From Caulobacter ginsengisoli (GTDB lineage: Bacteria; Pseudomonadota; Alphaproteobacteria; Caulobacterales; Caulobacteraceae), in NCBI RefSeq assembly GCF_030814835.1, contig NZ_JAUSVS010000015.1, positions 1 through 64,000 on the forward strand: a stretch of DNA of 64,000 nt, read 5' to 3'. Positions within the stretch are counted from its first letter, which is position 1; each line of letters starts with the position of its first letter. Positions 17,658 to 26,778 of this stretch are shown here, piece after piece. Under the pieces are notes generated by a model. The model ran no database searches. It saw nothing but the letters and a program-made list of their open reading frames with translations, and was not told the DNA's origin. Position numbers and translations under genes: made by a program.

Positions 17658-17895
17658 CCCCGGCGACCTGCCGCCGCGCCGCGTCCAGCAGGTCCCGCAT
17701 CGAGCGCTCGCCCACGCCGCTCTGGAGCGCTTCGCTGACCAGGGCCTGCATGGCGTCGATCTTGCCGGTGCGTTCCTGGTCGCGGCGGATCAGGTCGCGG
17801 ACATAGTCGCTGGCGTTGCTGTAGCGGCCGGTTCGGGCCTGGCCCTCCACCCAGTCCTTGAGCGCGTCGGGCAGGGAAACATTCATCGTGGCCAT
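17644..17895 (-). CDS. parD: ParD-type antitoxin
   Basis: The 83-residue protein starts MATMNVSLPDALKDWVEGQA, the ribbon-helix-helix DNA-binding fold of ParD, followed by SNASDYVRDLIRRDQ. Its C-terminal half is the flexible toxin-wrapping region. As a dimer it should bind its own promoter and repress parDE, and it should hold ParE inactive. Upstream lie a consensus-like promoter and a 9+9 inverted repeat at 17903-17934. The comM stop codon lies inside that promoter, showing that parDE has its own transcription start. Confidence 0.92.
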   Translation of the reverse strand: MATMNVSLPDALKDWVEGQARTGRYSNASDYVRDLIRRDQERTGKIDAMQALVSEALQSGVGERSMRDLLDAARRQVAGDETP

Positions 17896-17902
17896 GGGCG
17901 CT

Positions 17903-17942
17903 CCTTGCCATCAAATGTCCTTCCAATGGCAAGGTTTGTCAA
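17903..17942 (-). promoter_or_regulatory. parDE promoter with embedded operator
   Basis: Read on the minus strand, a perfect -35 TTGACA (17942-17937), a 17-bp spacer and GACATT (17919-17914) make a sigma-70-type promoter. A perfect inverted repeat, CCTTGCCAT at 17903-17911 and ATGGCAAGG at 17926-17934, overlaps the -10. Its arms are about two helical turns apart. This fits ParD autorepression. The -35 overlaps the comM stop codon. Confidence 0.7.
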
Positions 17943-19471
17943 ATTTTGAGGGCGGCCAACGGGCCGGAGTCGGCCTCCGCTCCCGGCCCCACCCGCCGAT
18001 AGGCCAGCGCCTCCGCCACATGCACCCGCCGCACGCTTGGCGCCCCCTCCAGGTCGGCGATGGTGCGCGCCAGCCGCAAGGCCCGCGTCCAGCCCCGCGC
18101 CGTCAGGTGGCCGGCCTCGGCGGCTCTGGCCATCAGGGCGCGGGCGGGCTCGTCCAGGGCGCAGGCCGTGTCGAGGGCCTCGCCTTCCAGGCGGCTGTTG
18201 AGGCAGCCGCGGTTCTCCTGGATGGCCCGGGCGGCGGCGACGCGGGCGGCGACCTCGGCGCTGCCTTCGGCGGGCGGGGGCAGGGAGAGGTCGGCGGCGG
18301 TGACCGGGGGGACGTCGACCTGCAGGTCGATGCGGTCGATGAGGGGGCCGGAGACGCGGCCCTGGTAGTCGCGTTGGCATCTGGGGGCCTTGCCGCAGGC
18401 GCCGCGGCCCAGGCCCCCATGGCCACATTTGCACGGGTTCATGGCGGCGACGAGCTGGACCCGGGCGGGGTAGCGGACGTGGGCGTTGGCGCGGGCGACC
18501 AGGACTTCGCCGGTTTCGAGGGGCTGGCGCAGGGCGTCGAGGGCCTGGGGATGGAATTCGGGCAGTTCGTCGAGGAAGAGCACGCCGTGATGCGCCAGGC
18601 TGACCTCGCCGGGCTTGACCCGCACCCCGCCGCCGGTCAGGGCGGCCATGCTGGCGGAGTGGTGCGGGGCGCGGAAGGGGCGGGCGCGGTTGAGGGTTCC
18701 CTTGGCGATCTGGCCGGCCACCGACTGCACCATCGAGGTTTCAAGCAGCTCCGGCGCGGTCAGCGGCGGCAGGATGCCCGGCAGCCGCTGGGCCAGCATC
18801 GACTTGCCCGAGCCGGGCGGGCCGACGAACAAGAGGTTGTGGCCACCGGCCGCGGCGATCTCCAGGGCGCGCTTGGCGTTCTCCTGGCCCTTGACGTCGC
18901 GCAGGTCGGGCCCGGCCTGGGCCTCGGCGATATCGCCCGGTTTGGGCGGGCCGATCACCTGGGCGCCGCGGAAATGGTTGACCAGGCTGATCAGCGAGCG
19001 CGGGGCCAGGATGGCCGCCCCCTCGCCGGCCCAGGCCGCTTCCGGTCCGCAGGCCTCGGGGACGATGATGCCCATGCCCATGGCCGAGGCGGCCATGGCG
19101 GCGGGCAGGGCGCCGGCCACCGGGACGATGGAGCCGTTGAGGGAAAGCTCGCCGATCGCCGCCCAGCCCTCCAGGCTGTCGGCGGGGAGGATGCCCAGCA
19201 GGCCCATGACGGCGAGCGCGATGGGCAGGTCGTAGTGGCTGCCCTCCTTGGGCAGGTCCGCCGGGGCCAGATTGACCACGATCCGGCGGGGCGGCAGGGC
19301 CAGGCCCAGGCCCGTGAAGGCGGCCCGCACCCGCTCGCGGCTCTCGGAAACGGCCTTGTCGCCCAGCCCGACCAGCACGAACGCCACCTGGCCGCCCGAG
19401 AACTGAGCCTCGACCTCGACCCGGCGCGCCTCGACCCCTTCGAAGGCCACGGTGACGACCCGGGCGGCCAT
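17939..19471 (-). CDS. comM: YifB/ComM family Mg-chelatase-like AAA+ ATPase
   Basis: The 510-residue protein has an N-terminal Lon-protease-like fold (about 1-170, starting MAARVVTVAFEGVEARRVEV). It continues with an AAA+ domain carrying Walker A GPPGSGKSM and Walker B VLFLDELPEF, a Cys cluster (NPCKCGHGGLGRGACGKAPRC), and a C-terminal Mg_chelatase_C helical domain. ComM is a bidirectional hexameric helicase that promotes branch migration during natural transformation. ATG 19471 is preferred to an upstream codon at 19516 because the family starts with ARV-type sequences. It is unlikely to share a promoter with parDE, which begins at its stop. Confidence 0.92.
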   Translation of the reverse strand: MAARVVTVAFEGVEARRVEVEAQFSGGQVAFVLVGLGDKAVSESRERVRAAFTGLGLALPPRRIVVNLAPADLPKEGSHYDLPIALAVMGLLGILPADSLEGWAAIGELSLNGSIVPVAGALPAAMAASAMGMGIIVPEACGPEAAWAGEGAAILAPRSLISLVNHFRGAQVIGPPKPGDIAEAQAGPDLRDVKGQENAKRALEIAAAGGHNLLFVGPPGSGKSMLAQRLPGILPPLTAPELLETSMVQSVAGQIAKGTLNRARPFRAPHHSASMAALTGGGVRVKPGEVSLAHHGVLFLDELPEFHPQALDALRQPLETGEVLVARANAHVRYPARVQLVAAMNPCKCGHGGLGRGACGKAPRCQRDYQGRVSGPLIDRIDLQVDVPPVTAADLSLPPPAEGSAEVAARVAAARAIQENRGCLNSRLEGEALDTACALDEPARALMARAAEAGHLTARGWTRALRLARTIADLEGAPSVRRVHVAEALAYRRVGPGAEADSGPLAALKI

Positions 19472-19673
19472 GTTCCAACCCCTTGAAACCCCTAGACTTA
19501 TCCACAAGGCCAGCACGGATCGCGGCCCGGATCAAGAACAAAAATAGAACTTAAGGGGAAAGTGAGTTGAAACAGTCACCTAGCCGACACAATTCACCCA
19601 GTTTGGGTCATGGTCAACCTAACCCGGCGTCAGGCTTGAGGCCCGGCGCGGCGCCCACTTTTTCCAGTCCGTC

Positions 19674-20624
19674 TCACACGCGTCCGTCGGCGCAGCTGCC
19701 GGGGCTGTCGTTACGCAGGGCGCAGATGATCTTGTCGGCCGCGGCCGGCGCGTAGGTCGCCCGGATCCGCTCTTCCAGCCAGTTCCACTTGTCGCGGCTG
19801 TCCTCGACCGCGGCGGCCCAGGCGCGGTCGAAATTGCCGTTCTTGCCCCGCTCGGCGTCGGCGCCGTCCTTGTTCAGATAGTCGTGCTTGACCCGGTTGT
19901 AGCGCGAGAGAAGGCCGTAGTTGCAGAAGGCCATCTCCGGCTTGGCGGTGAAGCAGCCGGTGATCAGTCCCCCCGGGAAGCCCTCGCCCCGATAGCGCGG
20001 ATCAAGCCAGCGGGCGCGGCCGGCATTGCCCAGGCCGGGCGGATTTTTCACGGTGATATCGCCCGAGGTCCGGTCGACCCAGTTGGAGTGGGAATAGAAG
20101 TCCTGGGCGGCGTGCAGGGCCAAGCCCATATCCTCCAGCACGTTGCACTTGGCCCGGCCCTTGGTCCCACGATAGCTGCAGTCGTTGGGCTTGGAGGTCA
20201 TCTGGTCGGCCCGGACCATCCAAATGCCATTGTAGTTCTGGACCAGGGCGCCGGCGTCCTTCACCGCCTCGTCCAGCCTGGCGAAGATATAGCGGCGGCA
20301 ATCCTCGATCGTCCGCTGGGCGTCCGCGCGACTCTGCGGATAGTCCTTGACGGCGTAGTAGTCGCCCCCGTCGCAATGGTTCTCGTGCCGGAACATCAAT
20401 CCGCGGCTCACATCGTCGGGCGATCCGACCGCGCCGTATTGCCCGTTCTCGCCGGCCATCTCGGCCAGGGTCCAGGGCTGCAACAGGCCGCCCAGGGCGT
20501 CGCGGGTGATCCGCTCATGCTCGGCGTTCTGGCCCAGGCTCCGAAGCGTGCCAAACCCCTGGGCCGACCCGGTCAGCCCGATCAGGATGGCCGCCGACAG
20601 TCCCGCAATCGCTAACCCACGCAT
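19674..20624 (-). CDS. Secreted protein with phospholipase C/Het-C-like core
   Basis: The 316-residue precursor has a signal peptide ending about residue 23 (LTGSAQGFG). The mature part contains FGTLRSLGQNAEHERITRDAL and the central DMGLALHAAQDFYSHSNWVDR. The His/Asp spacing of the latter matches zinc-dependent phospholipase C and fungal Het-C-type folds. Several Cys residues (CDGGDYY, DCRRY, CSYRG, KCNV, GCFT, FCNY, ICAL, SCADG) suggest disulfides in the periplasm or outside the cell. No reaction is proven; lipid hydrolysis or a toxin-like role is inference. It stands alone between comM and gshB. Confidence 0.75.
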   Translation of the reverse strand: MRGLAIAGLSAAILIGLTGSAQGFGTLRSLGQNAEHERITRDALGGLLQPWTLAEMAGENGQYGAVGSPDDVSRGLMFRHENHCDGGDYYAVKDYPQSRADAQRTIEDCRRYIFARLDEAVKDAGALVQNYNGIWMVRADQMTSKPNDCSYRGTKGRAKCNVLEDMGLALHAAQDFYSHSNWVDRTSGDITVKNPPGLGNAGRARWLDPRYRGEGFPGGLITGCFTAKPEMAFCNYGLLSRYNRVKHDYLNKDGADAERGKNGNFDRAWAAAVEDSRDKWNWLEERIRATYAPAAADKIICALRNDSPGSCADGRV

Positions 20625-20720
20625 GTACGCCCCCGTTCATGGTTGTGGAGGGCGCAGAATTAACCATTTTGGGTAGAGATACAAGTTTGGCGCGAAGAGG
20701 GTCGGGTAGACGACCCAGGC

Positions 20721-21671
<951 letters not shown>

Positions 21672-21686
21672 CGGGCGGTTTTCTTT

Positions 21687-22502
21687 CTAGTTGAGTCTGA
21701 GCCGGACCCGCTCGCGCGCAGCCCGGGCGGCGGTGGCGGCCCCGCCATCCAAGATTTGGGCTCGGGTCAGCGCTTGCAAGGCCCCCGCCAGCGCGCCCTG
21801 GCCCTCGCGGGCGGCGGCGACGTCCAGCCAGGGGCGGTGATCGTGCGGATCGAGCAGGGCCCGGCGCAGGGCCGAACGCTCGGCGCGCACCCAGTCGGCC
21901 CGCTGCTGGGCCCGGGCGAAGATGTTGTTCTGCAGCCGGATCAGCACCTGGCGGTCGCTGACGGGAGCCATCAGGGCGTCCAGCCGGTCGGCATAGTCGG
22001 GGGTCAGGCCGGCCCGCAGCGCCCGGCGCTGCAGCTCGGAGGGCAGGACGATGCGGCCCTCGCTGAACGGGTCCAGCGCCATGGGCCCCTCGCCGGTCTC
22101 GATGCGCAGCAGGAAGTGGCCGGGGAAGTCGACGCCGTTCACCGGCAGCTGGCAGCCGCGCGCGGCGTGCAGATACATCACCCCCAGCAGCACCGGCAGG
22201 CCCTTGCGGCGATCGGCCAGGGCGATGATGTCGGCGTTGTCGGGGTCTTCGTAGGTCAGGAAGTCGCCATTGAGCCGCAGGTCGCCGGCGAGGGCCTCGG
22301 CGATGGCCTCCTCGGGGGATTCGCGGTCCAGCCGGCCGGCCAGGCGGGCGACCGCGGCGGCGGCCATCTCGCGGGCCGGCTCCAGCGGACGCTCCGGATC
22401 CTCGTGCACGGCGCAGGCCAGGGCCGCCTCGAAGAGAGGAAAGGCTTCGTCCGTTGTCTGGCCGGCCTGGGCCAGGACCTGTTCGGCCTCATCGCGCGTC
22501 AT
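21687..22502 (-). CDS. SirB1-like transglutaminase-fold protein
   Basis: The 271-residue protein belongs to the SirB1/YchA group: an N-terminal helical region, then GLPVLLGVMYLHAARGCQLPVNGVDFPGHFLLR, typical of the transglutaminase-like core, and a C-terminal TPR-like end. The catalytic Cys expected in true transglutaminases is not obvious in the core. Most of the family is without a proven reaction. It lies between gshB and yraN in a tight minus-strand group with gaps of 12-15 bp. It ends with the repeated Arg/Ala-rich segment ARAARERVRLRLN. Confidence 0.82.
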   Translation of the reverse strand: MTRDEAEQVLAQAGQTTDEAFPLFEAALACAVHEDPERPLEPAREMAAAAVARLAGRLDRESPEEAIAEALAGDLRLNGDFLTYEDPDNADIIALADRRKGLPVLLGVMYLHAARGCQLPVNGVDFPGHFLLRIETGEGPMALDPFSEGRIVLPSELQRRALRAGLTPDYADRLDALMAPVSDRQVLIRLQNNIFARAQQRADWVRAERSALRRALLDPHDHRPWLDVAAAREGQGALAGALQALTRAQILDGGAATAARAARERVRLRLN

Positions 22503-22514
22503 TGGGGGGCTCTT

Positions 22515-22889
22515 CTACCCTCCCTGCCAGGCGTCGGGAATATGTCTCGGCCAACGGCCGGGGGCCAGCGCGATCAGGTCGAGCCGCACCATGACCCCGG
22601 CCAGGGACGATCGGGTGGCCGCGACCCGCTCGGCGGCTCTGCGGATGCGCTCGCGCTGGGCCGGATAGACGGCCTCGAGGGCGGCTTCGAGACTGGTGCG
22701 GCGCTTGACCTCGACGGCGGCGAGAACCTTGCCGCGCAGGGCCAGGATGTCGATCTCGCCCTGCCGCGCGGCCAGCCGGAACCCCAGGATCCGATAGCCC
22801 TTGGCCATCAGCAGCAGGGCGGCCTGGACCTCGGCCCAGCGGCCCTCGCCACGGGCCTTGAGGCCCCGCAGGCGGCGGACCTCGCTCAC
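22515..22889 (-). CDS. YraN (UPF0102) family protein
   Basis: The 124-residue protein has the UPF0102 core, a PD-(D/E)xK nuclease-like fold: GEGRWAEVQAALLL, the Asp of GEIDILAL, and the E-x-K of AAVEVKRR. These residues match the metal-binding and catalytic positions of restriction-endonuclease-like folds, but a nuclease activity has not been shown generally. The start ATG at 22889 overlaps the stop of rsmI (ATGA), the usual rsmI-yraN coupling in many proteobacteria. Confidence 0.9.
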   Translation of the reverse strand: MSEVRRLRGLKARGEGRWAEVQAALLLMAKGYRILGFRLAARQGEIDILALRGKVLAAVEVKRRTSLEAALEAVYPAQRERIRRAAERVAATRSSLAGVMVRLDLIALAPGRWPRHIPDAWQGG

Positions 22890-23758
22890 TTCGGATCCTT
22901 CATGGCCAGGGCCTGGCGATAGAGCTCGCGGCGATTGAGGCCCAAGGCCTTGGCGACTTCCGAGGCGGCCTCGCCGGGGGCCAGACGGGTCAGGGCCTCG
23001 CGCAGGGCGGCGTCGGCGTCGGCGAGGGTGGAGGCCACTTCCGCGCCGGGCCCGACCAGCACGACGATCTCTCCCTTGGGGGCGTCGAGCTTCGGATTGG
23101 CGGCCAGCTCGGCGAGCGTGCCCCGGATGCAGGTCTCGTAGAGCTTGGTCAGCTCACGGGCCACGGCGGCGGGGCGGTCGGGGCCGAAGATCCCGGCCAT
23201 GTCGGCCAGGCTGGCGGCCAGGCGCGGGCCGCCCTCGAAGAAGATCAGGGTGGCCCTGAGGTGGGCCATCTCCGCGAGCCAGGTCTTGCGGGCGGCGGAT
23301 TTGGGCGGCGGGAAGCCGGCGAACAGGAAGCGGTCGCTGGGCAGGCCCGCTATGGTCAGGGCCGCCAGCGCGGCGGAGGCGCCGGGGATGGGAAACACCG
23401 GCAGGCCGGCGGCTATGGCCTGCCGGGCCAGATGCAGGCCGGGATCGCTGACCAGCGGCGTGCCGGCGTCGGAGACCTGGGCGACCCGGCCGCCCTCGGC
23501 GATCAGGTCCAGCGCCTGGGGGCCCGAGCGCTCGGCGGAATGCTCGTCATAGCGGAGCAGCTTCTTCTTCAGGCCATAGGCGGTCAGCAGCTTGGCGGTG
23601 ACCCGGGTGTCCTCGGCCAGGACCAGGTCGGCGGCGTTCAGCACGTCCAGGGCTCTGAGGGTGATGTCGCGCAGGTTGCCGATGGGCGTGGCCACCAGAT
23701 ACAGCCCCGGCGCCAGCGGGGCGTCGGACAGGGGCGGCGGGGGCGGGTGGTTGGCCAG
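22886..23758 (-). CDS. rsmI: 16S rRNA 2'-O-methyltransferase RsmI with non-standard start
   Basis: This SAM-dependent enzyme methylates the ribose of C1402 in 16S rRNA. Family motifs are VATPIGNLRDITLRALDVL, VSDAGTPLVSDPG, and the LTK block of REEL-type helix VARELTKLYETC. The first in-frame ATG/GTG/TTG is GTG 23695, but starting there removes the essential first strand, APGLYL, which is plainly encoded upstream. No ATG, GTG or TTG exists between the upstream stop at 23807 and 23695. I infer initiation at CTG 23758, nine bases after GAGG. A GTG 23695 start would give 269 residues. A sequencing error is another possibility. Confidence 0.82.
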   Translation of the reverse strand: MANHPPPPPLSDAPLAPGLYLVATPIGNLRDITLRALDVLNAADLVLAEDTRVTAKLLTAYGLKKKLLRYDEHSAERSGPQALDLIAEGGRVAQVSDAGTPLVSDPGLHLARQAIAAGLPVFPIPGASAALAALTIAGLPSDRFLFAGFPPPKSAARKTWLAEMAHLRATLIFFEGGPRLAASLADMAGIFGPDRPAAVARELTKLYETCIRGTLAELAANPKLDAPKGEIVVLVGPGAEVASTLADADAALREALTRLAPGEAASEVAKALGLNRRELYRQALAMKDPK

Positions 23759-23802
23759 GGCGGTGATCCTCAGGGAGGAGGGAAGTTGCCAGCCGGACGG
23801 CC

Positions 23803-23820
23803 CAGGTCAAGCTTGACCTG
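23803..23820. promoter_or_regulatory. Perfect 18-bp palindrome between divergent genes
   Basis: CAGGTCAAGCTTGACCTG is self-complementary throughout. It contains TTGACC facing both ways, so it may provide back-to-back -35 elements for rsmI (minus) and the secreted protein gene (plus), or a dimeric-regulator site. It lies 43 bp upstream of the start at 23863. Confidence 0.5.
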
Positions 23821-23862
23821 TCGAGGTTCCGGCGACCCAATGGCCCACGGAAGGAGACGCGC

Positions 23863-24273
23863 ATGAAAAAGGCGATCCTGGCGTTGGCGGCAGCGAGCCT
23901 TGCCAACACGGGCGGCCAAGCCTTGGCGGCGCCCAGTCCCGAGGCCGTGAGCTTCCAGAATGAAGTCTGCTCCGTCCTGGCTGAGCCGCCTCGCTGGAAC
24001 ATGACCCGGGATGAGGCGAGCTGGAAACGGGCCAGCGAACTGAGCATGTCCTACGAGCGCGGCTGGCGGGAGGTTCGGCTAGGCTGGCCGGCCGGGCGTT
24101 CGAGCTGCCGCAAGCGCGGTGGCGGGGTCCAATACCTGAGCGTGACGGCCGACCGGGGCTTCGCCCGGCTTGGGCGCTGGACGGACTATGGGGCCATCGA
24201 CTGCTACTATGAGCGGACAGAGGGCCGGTGGCGCCAGATCGCCTGCCTCGATATCGTGATCACCGTCAACTAA
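23863..24273 (+). CDS. Secreted hypothetical protein
   Basis: The 136-residue precursor (MKKAILALAAASLANTGG...) has a clear signal peptide, likely cleaved after AALA or LAA near residue 24. A mature domain of about 110 residues follows, with Cys at CSVL, SSCRK, DCYY and ACLD that could form two disulfides. I recognise no family. An AAGGAGA ribosome-binding site precedes the ATG. It is divergent from rsmI and followed after 9 bp by the first thioredoxin-fold paralogue, with which it may be co-transcribed. Confidence 0.75.
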   Translation: MKKAILALAAASLANTGGQALAAPSPEAVSFQNEVCSVLAEPPRWNMTRDEASWKRASELSMSYERGWREVRLGWPAGRSSCRKRGGGVQYLSVTADRGFARLGRWTDYGAIDCYYERTEGRWRQIACLDIVITVN

Positions 24274-24282
24274 AGGGCGTTG

Positions 24283-24840
24283 ATGGCAGACCCCGTTCGG
24301 CTCGCCCGTCACAGCCCCCTCATCGCGGCGCTTCTCGAAGACGCCGGCTGGGTCTCGCCCGGCCGGGGCGGACGGCCGCTGTACGTAATCGGCTTCCGAA
24401 GCTGTGGCGACACGGTGCGGCTGAAGGCGGCGCTGTTCGACGACCTGATCGCGGCCGGGGTCGACATCCGGCTGATCACCATCGCCCGGCCCGACCAGGA
24501 CGGCGTCGCCAAATCCACGGCGATCGAGCGCACGACCGTCGCCGAGCTGTGGCTGCACCGCAGCTGGGCCCTGGCCGAGCGCTGGGAGAGGGCGCCGCTC
24601 GCCGACTGGACGGCAGAGGGCGTACCGCCGGCCGACGGCGATTCCTTTCGCAGCCTGGCGGTCGAGGCGGGCCGTGAACTGATCGAGGCGCTGACGCCGC
24701 TGTTGCTGGACGAGGGCGTCACCCCGGACCGGTTCCGCTACCCGACCCTGATCTGGCCGGAATGGGATGGCGGCTGGTGGGGGCTGGTCTGCGAAGAGGC
24801 CGCCACCTGGCGCGTGGTGCGGAACGTGTTCGGTCTCTAG
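24283..24840 (+). CDS. Cytoplasmic thioredoxin-fold paralogue with degenerate CxxC
   Basis: The 185-residue protein is clearly homologous to its downstream neighbour across almost its whole length. Shared blocks are GFRSC, AAGVDIRLI, ERTTVAELWL, PADGD and RYPTLIW. The neighbour's active-site CPDC is CGDT here (Cys41, Thr44), so disulfide exchange by the usual two-cysteine route is not possible. The RYPT segment fits the cis-proline loop of thioredoxin folds. There is no signal or membrane anchor. ATG 24283 has AAAGGG upstream. It may act as a chaperone-like or regulatory partner, which is inference. Confidence 0.75.
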   Translation: MADPVRLARHSPLIAALLEDAGWVSPGRGGRPLYVIGFRSCGDTVRLKAALFDDLIAAGVDIRLITIARPDQDGVAKSTAIERTTVAELWLHRSWALAERWERAPLADWTAEGVPPADGDSFRSLAVEAGRELIEALTPLLLDEGVTPDRFRYPTLIWPEWDGGWWGLVCEEAATWRVVRNVFGL

Positions 24841-24934
24841 CCGGCGGCGCCCGCCAGCCACCGGTTGAGGTAGCCAGGCTTGACCCCAGGCCGTCTTGGC
24901 CTGACCTAGAAGGCCTGATTGACGAAAGCCGCCG

Positions 24935-25591
24935 ATGAAGAAGCTGATCCTCTGGCTGATCCTGGCCCTCACGGTGGTCCTGGCCATCGGCTTTGCCTGG
25001 TGGTGGTTCGACGGGCGCTGGCGGCCCAAGACCATCACCAAACACCAGGCCGAGATCGCCGCCCTGCTGGACAGGGCCGGCTGGGTGGCGCCGGGCAACA
25101 GCGGCCCCAGGCTCTACATGATCGGTTTTCGGAGCTGCCCCGACTGCATCCGCTATCGGGCGGAGGAGTTTCCCAAGCTGCTCAAGGCCGGGGTCGATAT
25201 CCGGCTGATCATGGTGGCGCGGCGCGACAGGAACGGCGTCGTCCGCTCCAGCCCGGCCGAGCGCACGACGGTGGCGGAGCTGTGGTTGAACCGCCGCTGG
25301 GAGCTGGCCGAGCGCTGGTGGGACGCCGACCTGGAGACCTGGATCGCCGGCGATATTCGCCCGGCCGACGGCGACACCGCCCGCACCGCCGTGGTCGAGG
25401 CCGGCCGCGACTTTGTCGACGAACTGGCCCCGCTGCTGGCCGACAATGGGGTGAGGGGTGGCGATGGGCGCTACCCCACCCTGATCTGGTGGACCAAGGA
25501 CGGGGTCATGCGGGCCTGCGTCTGCGAGCGGCCGCAGACCTGGCGGTTCGTGCGGGCGGAGGTGGGGGTCAAGCGGCCCGTCACCTATTGA
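24935..25591 (+). CDS. Membrane-anchored thioredoxin-like CPDC protein
   Basis: The 218-residue protein has one N-terminal membrane anchor (about 3-24), then a periplasmic domain with the redox motif Cys68-Pro-Asp-Cys71 in GFRSCPDCIRY. The cis-proline loop RYPTLIWW follows at the expected distance. These features suggest a thiol-disulfide exchange protein of the Dsb/thioredoxin-like superfamily, though not a standard DsbA, DsbC or TlpA. It is adjacent to its degenerate, anchorless paralogue, consistent with tandem duplication. The partner proteins are unknown. Confidence 0.8.
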   Translation: MKKLILWLILALTVVLAIGFAWWWFDGRWRPKTITKHQAEIAALLDRAGWVAPGNSGPRLYMIGFRSCPDCIRYRAEEFPKLLKAGVDIRLIMVARRDRNGVVRSSPAERTTVAELWLNRRWELAERWWDADLETWIAGDIRPADGDTARTAVVEAGRDFVDELAPLLADNGVRGGDGRYPTLIWWTKDGVMRACVCERPQTWRFVRAEVGVKRPVTY

Positions 25592-25649
25592 GCCGACCTA
25601 TTGAGCCGGCCGATTGTGCTTGGCCCCGGCGCGGGCTAACCGGGCAGCG

Positions 25650-26768
25650 ATGACGCAAACGGTCCGCACCGCCTATCGCGAGCGCCTGGCGCGGGGCGAG
25701 ATCCAGCCGGACACCGCCCAGGCCGGGGCGCTCGACGCCCTGGCCCGGCTGGAGGCGGACCTGGACCAGGCGGGCGAGCCGGGCTTTTTGCTGTTCGGGC
25801 GCAAGGCCAAGAGCCAGCTGGGGGTCTATCTCTGGGGGCCCGTCGGGCGGGGCAAATCCATGCTGATGGACCTGTTCTTCGACTCGGCGCCGGTGACCCG
25901 CAAGCGGCGGACGCATTTCCATGTGTTCATGGCGGAGGTTCATCGACTGGTGGGCGAATGGCGGGCCGGCGATGCGGCCGCTCGCAAGGCGAGGTTCGGC
26001 GAGGCCAAGGGGGACGATCCCATCGGCCCCACCGCCCGGCTGATCGCCGGCGAGGCGCGGCTGCTGTGTTTCGACGAGCTGCAGGTCACCGACATCGCCG
26101 ACGCCATGATCTTAGGAAGGCTGTTCGAGGCGCTGTTCGAGGAAGGCGTGACCCTGGTCGCCACCTCCAACCGCCCGCCGGACGAGCTCTACAAGGACGG
26201 CATCAACCGCCAGCTCTTCCTGCCCTTTATCGCCATGCTGAAGGCGCGGATGCAGATCGTCGGGGTGCGCGGCCCGACCGATTTCCGCCTGGACCGGCTG
26301 CGGGCCGCCCGGACCTGGTTCTCGCCCATCGACCCCGACAATGAGGGCGGCTTCGACCGGCTGTGGCGCGAGATGCTCGACGGCCATGACGAGCCCGGCG
26401 CGACCCTGGAAGTGCTCGGACGGCATCTGCATCTGCCAAGAGCCAGCGGCGGCCTGCTGCGGGCCAGCTTCGCCAGCCTCTGCGACCATGCCCTGGGCCC
26501 CCAGGACTACCTGGCCCTGGCCCAGCGCTTCCACACCGTCTTCCTGGAAGACGTCCCCACATTGGTCCCCGCCCGCCGCGACGCCGCGCGGCGGTTCGTC
26601 ACCCTGATCGACGCGTTGTACGAGGCCGAAGCCAAGCTGGTCGTCCTGGCCGCCGCCGAACCGGGGGCGCTGTATCCGGCGGGGGATGGGGCGTTCGAGT
26701 TCGAGCGCACGGCCTCGCGGCTGGAGGAGATGCGCTCGGCGGACTGGCTGGAACGGGTTAGGGAGTAA
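25650..26768 (+). CDS. zapE: Cell division ATPase ZapE (AFG1-like)
   Basis: The 372-residue P-loop ATPase has Walker A GPVGRGKSML, Walker B and downstream block LLCFDELQVTDIADAMILGRL, and sensor-type VATSNRPPDELYKDG. These are diagnostic of the ZapE/AFG1 family. ZapE associates with FtsZ and modulates the Z-ring at late division. ATG 25650 matches the family's start (MTQTVRTAYRERLARGEIQPD-type). A 5' in-frame extension of 12 codons has no family support. It is monocistronic, ending just before the first family C repeat. Confidence 0.94.
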   Translation: MTQTVRTAYRERLARGEIQPDTAQAGALDALARLEADLDQAGEPGFLLFGRKAKSQLGVYLWGPVGRGKSMLMDLFFDSAPVTRKRRTHFHVFMAEVHRLVGEWRAGDAAARKARFGEAKGDDPIGPTARLIAGEARLLCFDELQVTDIADAMILGRLFEALFEEGVTLVATSNRPPDELYKDGINRQLFLPFIAMLKARMQIVGVRGPTDFRLDRLRAARTWFSPIDPDNEGGFDRLWREMLDGHDEPGATLEVLGRHLHLPRASGGLLRASFASLCDHALGPQDYLALAQRFHTVFLEDVPTLVPARRDAARRFVTLIDALYEAEAKLVVLAAAEPGALYPAGDGAFEFERTASRLEEMRSADWLERVRE

Positions 26769-26778
26769 GCTCTCCTAC

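Noticed and set aside
20660..20667. TTAACCAT, a CtrA half-site, upstream of the secreted protein gene
   Set aside because: The second half TTAA seven bases later is missing, so it does not meet the full CtrA motif.
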